Below are positions 33,468-35,164 of a stretch of DNA of 35,164 nucleotides, piece by piece. Each line of letters opens with the position of its first letter. The stretch's first letter is position 1. The stretch comes from CAZBWE01 sp964495465 (GTDB taxonomy: Bacteria > Planctomycetota > Phycisphaerae > Sedimentisphaerales > Anaerobacaceae): the NCBI GenBank assembly GCA_964495465.1, contig CAZBWE010000016.1:1-35164 (forward strand). The letters are read 5' to 3'. The position numbers were made by a program, and so were the translations under genes. The notes below the pieces were generated by a model. It did no database searches. It was not told the origin of the DNA and saw only the letters and a program-made list of their open reading frames with translations.

Positions 33468-34655
33468 CTACAATCCTTCTGGTCGGCGGTATTTATTTCT
33501 ATACCGAGTTGGCGTGATTCCTTTTTCCTTTCGGAAGAATCTGGCGATGTGGTCAATACTGTTAAAGCCAAGCTCGATAGCTATCTCTTTAATAGACTTG
33601 TTGGTCTCAGTAAGCATTTTACATATCTTCTCAATTCTGGTTTTTCTGATTTGTTCATATATACTTGTACCTATGCTTTCACTGAATTTTGTATATAGAC
33701 TTCTCCTGGAGATGTTAAATTCATTAAGTATGTCAGTAACCTGCAATGGCCTGTGAGAATTATTCTTTATGAAACTCAGGACATCCAATACAATCCTATC
33801 ATCAACAGCTATTATGTCAGTTGATTGCCTTTCCTGTACCCTTACAGGTTCAATTACAATCGTCTTCGTATCCACTTCAGCTTTTTTTATGATTTTATCT
33901 AACAGAGCTGCTGCATCAAATCCCCCCTTCTCGGTACTAAGCTCTATACTTGATAAGGACGGGTAAGTGAGGTCGCATAGAATATCATCATTGTCAACCC
34001 CAAGTACCGCGACATCCTGCGGCACCGCAATTGAATTCCTTCTGCAGGAGTCTACTATGAATTTACCACATAAATCATTACAGGCCATGATTCCAATGGG
34101 CTTGGGAAGGCGTCGAACCCACTTGGCTATGAGGTCCAATTTCGTATCTCTGGAACCCTCCCTATGCGGATATGTAAAGCTGTACTTAAATATTTCAAGG
34201 CCGACTCCTTTTGCGGTCTGCTCAAAGTAGTTTTGCCTGTGCTCAGACCAGAGCATTTGTTTTAGGCCGCAAAATGCCAGATTCTTAAATCCTTTGTTAA
34301 TGAAGTAATCAGCCCCCATCTTACCTATTGTTTGTGAGTTCGTCAGAATAGTCGGCTTTGTGGACACTTCTTCATCCCTAATGGCTGAAGCTATGACAGT
34401 CGGAATCTCAAGGTTCTTGATAAAATCCACCGCATAGGGCTCTCTCATAATTACCCCATCCGAATTCCTGAGATTCTTTTTAAGGTTCTCTAAAAAACTT
34501 GCCTTCTTGGGCGAGCTTTCATAGAAATCCCACCAGACATGGTTTAGCTGCCAGGGGCCATAAAGCCTTGCATATCTTGCAATACCGCGCATCAGATTCC
34601 TGCCTGGCGCCCCCGACAAATCTATTACTAATGTTATTTTATAAGCCCTTGCCAC
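33468..34655 (-). CDS. XylR-type AraC-family transcription regulator
   Basis: A 395-residue regulator. Residues 5-280 form a periplasmic-binding-protein-like sensor (LVIDLSGAPGRNLMRGIARYA, then ACNDLCGKFIVDSCRR and VAVLGVDNDDILCDLTYPSLSSI), as in E. coli XylR. The C-terminal 110 residues hold two helix-turn-helix units of the AraC family (VTDILNEFNISRRSLYTKF and IKEIAIELGFNSIDHIARFF with the GITPTRYRNKY end). The start is GTG 34655 with AAGGTG 5-6 nt upstream. It is the first gene of the minus-strand locus and probably activates it when a galactose, arabinose or rhamnose signal binds. Tandem 21-bp repeats lie in its own promoter region. Confidence 0.93.
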   Translation of the reverse strand: MARAYKITLVIDLSGAPGRNLMRGIARYARLYGPWQLNHVWWDFYESSPKKASFLENLKKNLRNSDGVIMREPYAVDFIKNLEIPTVIASAIRDEEVSTKPTILTNSQTIGKMGADYFINKGFKNLAFCGLKQMLWSEHRQNYFEQTAKGVGLEIFKYSFTYPHREGSRDTKLDLIAKWVRRLPKPIGIMACNDLCGKFIVDSCRRNSIAVPQDVAVLGVDNDDILCDLTYPSLSSIELSTEKGGFDAAALLDKIIKKAEVDTKTIVIEPVRVQERQSTDIIAVDDRIVLDVLSFIKNNSHRPLQVTDILNEFNISRRSLYTKFSESIGTSIYEQIRKTRIEKICKMLTETNKSIKEIAIELGFNSIDHIARFFRKEKGITPTRYRNKYRRPEGL

Positions 34656-34748
34656 TTCGCACCTTACATATAGGAGCGTATCATCTAAGTCAACAGTATA
34701 GCAATGTACGCAATATCTTTATTGTACCAATTTTAACTATCCGATAAA

Positions 34749-34790
34749 CGCCCAAAAATGCAAAACAATCGCCATTATGTGCAAGTTATT
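34749..34790. promoter_or_regulatory. Tandem 21-bp direct repeat, probable operator of the XylR-type regulator
   Basis: Copy C, CGCCATTATGTGCAAGTTATT, is at 34770-34790. A weaker copy D starts at 34749 (CGCC, A at position 8, TGCAA at 11-15; 12 of 21 matching), again with 21-bp period. Copy C agrees at 18 of 21 bases with the repeat at 23663. It lies about 95 nt upstream of the regulator start, fit for autoregulation. Confidence 0.6.
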
Positions 34791-35069
34791 TTATCCCTCA
34801 ATCTTCCTGATTATCCTAATTAACTTTATTCAAACGTTAATCGTTTCTAATTGGACTTGTTAAAATCAGGAAAACCTCAAAGATGTAATAAGGTTCAGAT
34901 TTGGTGTGAAGCTGACCCAGCTTAAATTGTGTCTTTACTCTTATTTTCCCCAAATCCTTAACGCTTGGCAGACTTTGATGTCTTTTGCTTTTTACTATCA
35001 TCGCCATTCTTTGAACGGAGCAGAAGGGATTCCGGCCTTCAGCATAGAACCCAAAAATGAACAGTGGAA

Positions 35070-35160
35070 ATTTGAACAGGAGACCGCAGTTTCGCATTTT
35101 CACCTGCTCAACTGTTCAAATGCTCACCTGCTCTGTTGGCCTTCGGTCAACCGGAGCAGG
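35070..35160. repeat. Palindromic repeat element at the scaffold end
   Basis: Two nested inverted repeats are present. ATTTGAACAG at 35070-35079 pairs with CTGTTCAAAT at 35112-35121. CCTGCTC at 35127-35133 pairs with GAGCAGG at 35154-35160, enclosing GTTGGCC-TTC-GGTCAAC. The 9-mer CACCTGCTC occurs twice (35101 and 35125). Such elements are often multi-copy and would explain why the scaffold ends here. Confidence 0.55.
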
Positions 35161-35164
35161 AGGG

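Larger units (their letters stand above)
34656..35164. other. Promoter region of the regulator gene and scaffold end
   Basis: No gene is convincing here. For the minus-strand regulator, a TATACT -10 box lies at 34695-34700 without a good -35. Tandem repeats are at 34749-34790 and a palindromic repeat is at 35070-35160. The open frame on the - strand at 34837-35103 has no ribosome site and runs through the repeat. Confidence 0.5.

Noticed and set aside
34837..35103. An 88-codon minus-strand frame near the scaffold end
   Set aside because: No ribosome site or domain, and it begins inside the palindromic repeat.
1..35164. CRISPR arrays, rRNA genes and intact insertion sequences
   Set aside because: No regularly spaced repeats, rRNA-like segments or transposase genes were found on either strand.

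Overview
The window reads as one scaffold of an anaerobic, polysaccharide-degrading bacterium, most likely a planctomycete of the Phycisphaerae/Sedimentisphaerales type. The grounds are a PEP-CTERM surface protein, a prepilin-like protein with a planctomycete-style C-terminal motif, dockerin-like repeats on secreted proteins, and an oxygen-sensitive ferredoxin/NifX gene set. The taxonomy is an inference. A run of 100 N (22739-22838) is a scaffold gap.

Region A (1-13456, all + strand) is a dense colinear run of about 20 genes with several stop/start overlaps. Its core is two MinD-type ATPases with inserted ferredoxin domains, an Mrp/NBP35 ATPase directly followed by a NifX/NafY-fold protein, and a ferredoxin-NifX fusion. 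This set resembles the Orange Protein (ORP) complex known from sulfate reducers. Interleaved are four class I SAM methyltransferases, an OsmC protein, a J-domain protein, a thiamine-binding-fold protein, two metallo-beta-lactamase-fold proteins, a DUF169 protein, a pyruvoyl arginine decarboxylase, a PLP trans-sulfuration enzyme, an FmdB zinc ribbon, a YggS-type PLP protein, one unknown protein and a radical SAM protein. The cargo is unknown; a metal-sulfur cluster and its modification is the best inference.

Region B (13457-15297) is a low-density decay zone. It holds a small Cys-rich gene, a C-terminal remnant of a TrmO-like gene, a broken tyrosine integrase and an intact tRNA-Arg(CCT), followed by a promoter and leader for the next gene. 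Region C (15298-18526) encodes a soluble histidine kinase with five PAS domains and a FixJ-type response regulator.

Region D (18575-34655, all - strand) is a carbohydrate locus. In transcription order it has a XylR-type regulator, a large DUF3863-like protein, a small zinc ribbon, a GH112 phosphorylase, a GH42 beta-galactosidase, a GPH-family transporter and a secreted clan GH-A glycosidase. A second block follows: a PEP-CTERM protein, a gap-truncated LamG/dockerin protein, a prepilin-like protein and a secreted GH53 endo-galactanase. GH53, GH42 and GH112 together fit degradation of beta-1,4-galactan side chains of rhamnogalacturonan I, ending in phosphorolysis of a galactosyl disaccharide. 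Tandem 21-bp direct repeats lie upstream of both the regulator and the PEP-CTERM gene and are good candidates for the regulator's operators.
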